DNA of 6,760 nt from Anaerolineales bacterium UBA3071. GTDB taxonomy: Bacteria; Chloroflexota; Anaerolineae; UBA3071. The notes below the pieces were generated by a model, which saw only the letters and a program-made list of their open reading frames with translations, made no database searches and had not been told where the DNA came from. The DNA is taken from positions 5,244 through 12,003 of the forward strand of contig DFBV01000063.1 in NCBI GenBank assembly GCA_002366755.1, written 5' to 3'. The translations under genes and the position numbers were made by a program. Of this stretch, positions 6,033 to 6,760 are shown piece by piece; the first letter of the stretch is position 1; the number at the start of each line of letters is the position of its first letter.

Positions 6033-6760
6033 ATGGCAAGGAAGAAAGCAAGAACACCAGACGAGGCCAGTTGGGATCGGGCTACGGTTGTCCTTTTGGA
6101 GCACGCTTGCCGGATTGAGGTGGAGACCGCTTTCTCGCGGGCCGACGCTCTGACTGCCTGTCCCATCGGGGCACAAGGGCTGTGCTGCAAGAACTGCTCG
6201 ATGGGCCCTTGCCGCCTGGTAGGGAAAACCGAGAGAGGCGTCTGCGGGGCGACACGGGACACAGTAGCGGCCCGGAACTTTGCCCGCGCCGTGGCGGTGG
6301 GCGCATCGGCCCACTCCGACCACGGCCGTGACCTGGCCTACACGCTGCTGGAGGCGGCCGAGGGACACGCGCCAGACTATGGCGTGCGCGACCCCTTCAA
6401 GTTGATGGAAATGGCCGGATACCTGGGTGTTGACATGAAGGACGAAGAAGGCGAGCGGCGGCCCATCAACGAGATCGCGCGAGATGTTGCCCTGGCGGCC
6501 TTGAACGAGTTTGGCAAGTTTGAAGGCGAGATACTCAACCTGAAACGCGCCCCGGCCAAGCGACAGCAAATCTGGCACGAGGCAGGGATTGCTCCCCGTG
6601 CCGTGGACCGGGAGATCGTGGAGATGCTGCATCGCACTCACGTCGGCAACGACCAGGAGGCCGAGCACATCCTGGATCACGCCCTGCGCTGTGCGCTGGG
6701 CGACGGTTGGGGTGGCTCGATGCTGGCTACCGATCTCTCGGATATCCTCTTCGGCACACC
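6033..6760 (+). CDS. cooS: Ni-Fe carbon monoxide dehydrogenase catalytic subunit, N-terminal part
   Basis: The first 242 codons of anaerobic CODH (cooS/acsA), with the 3' end beyond the window. The enzyme interconverts CO2 and CO; in the Wood-Ljungdahl pathway it supplies CO to acetyl-CoA synthase. C43 and C51 match the ligands of the intersubunit D cluster. C52, C55, C60 and C71 (CCxxCxxxxC...GVCG) match the B cluster. RDTVAARNFARAVAVGASAHSDHGRD (75-100, here only partly conserved elsewhere) contains the family His region near H94 and H97. The C-cluster ligands lie beyond the edge, so activity cannot be judged. The start ATG 6033 is fixed by an in-frame TGA at 6027-6029; AAGGGAG (6017-6023) lies 9 nt upstream and comes from a repeat element. 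About 630 residues are usual for the family, so just over a third is visible. acsA is an equally valid symbol if an acetyl-CoA synthase gene follows. Confidence 0.95.
   Translation, partial: MARKKARTPDEASWDRATVVLLEHACRIEVETAFSRADALTACPIGAQGLCCKNCSMGPCRLVGKTERGVCGATRDTVAARNFARAVAVGASAHSDHGRDLAYTLLEAAEGHAPDYGVRDPFKLMEMAGYLGVDMKDEEGERRPINEIARDVALAALNEFGKFEGEILNLKRAPAKRQQIWHEAGIAPRAVDREIVEMLHRTHVGNDQEAEHILDHALRCALGDGWGGSMLATDLSDILFGT

Overview
The window looks like chromosomal DNA from a GC-rich, anaerobic member of the Chloroflexota (Anaerolineae-like). This is an inference. It rests on a Wood-Ljungdahl gene pair (fhs and a Ni-Fe CO dehydrogenase), secreted LysM and Pro/Thr-linker proteins of a style common in that phylum, and several short intergenic repeats of kinds I associate with its genomes.

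Left third, - strand (1-2210): a surface/envelope operon reads leftwards from a near-consensus promoter (TTGGCA-17-TATAAT, 2210-2182). It encodes a 105-aa and then a 232-aa membrane protein. Both have the same plan: N-terminal hydrophobic segment, LFQS motif, Pro-rich linker, C-terminal membrane segment. The third gene is a GT39/PMT-type polytopic glycosyltransferase that runs off the left edge. The two proteins have starts decided by Shine-Dalgarno sequences in front of GTG codons. The glycosyltransferase could modify the Pro/Thr-rich proteins, but that is a hypothesis.

Middle (2211-3602, + strand): a divergent promoter (TTGTCC-17-TATACT) drives a secreted protein with two LysM domains, a Gmad2-like domain and an unrecognised C-terminal domain.

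Right half (3603-6760, + strand): a carbon-fixation or acetate-metabolism operon. A clear promoter (TAGTCA-17-TATAAT) carries a 14-bp palindrome centred at about -41.5, followed by a structured leader. The genes are fhs (formate-THF ligase, of the longer type resembling the synthetase domain of eukaryotic C1-THF synthase), a 111-aa HMA-fold-like protein that has lost the CxxC metal site, and the 5' part of a Ni-Fe CO dehydrogenase (cooS/acsA), cut by the right edge. Formate-THF ligase opens the methyl branch and CODH serves the carbonyl branch of the Wood-Ljungdahl pathway. The small protein between them may be a pathway-associated accessory factor of unknown role.

The two intergenic gaps in this operon each hold a repeat: an inverted array of 8-bp units that can fold into a long hairpin, and a CCTGAGC...GTCGAAGG-type element that supplies the CODH ribosome-binding site. 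I found no tRNA, rRNA, CRISPR array or transposase. The best candidates for novelty are the CxxC-less HMA protein in the Wood-Ljungdahl operon, the repeat elements acting inside that operon, and the palindrome at the fhs promoter.
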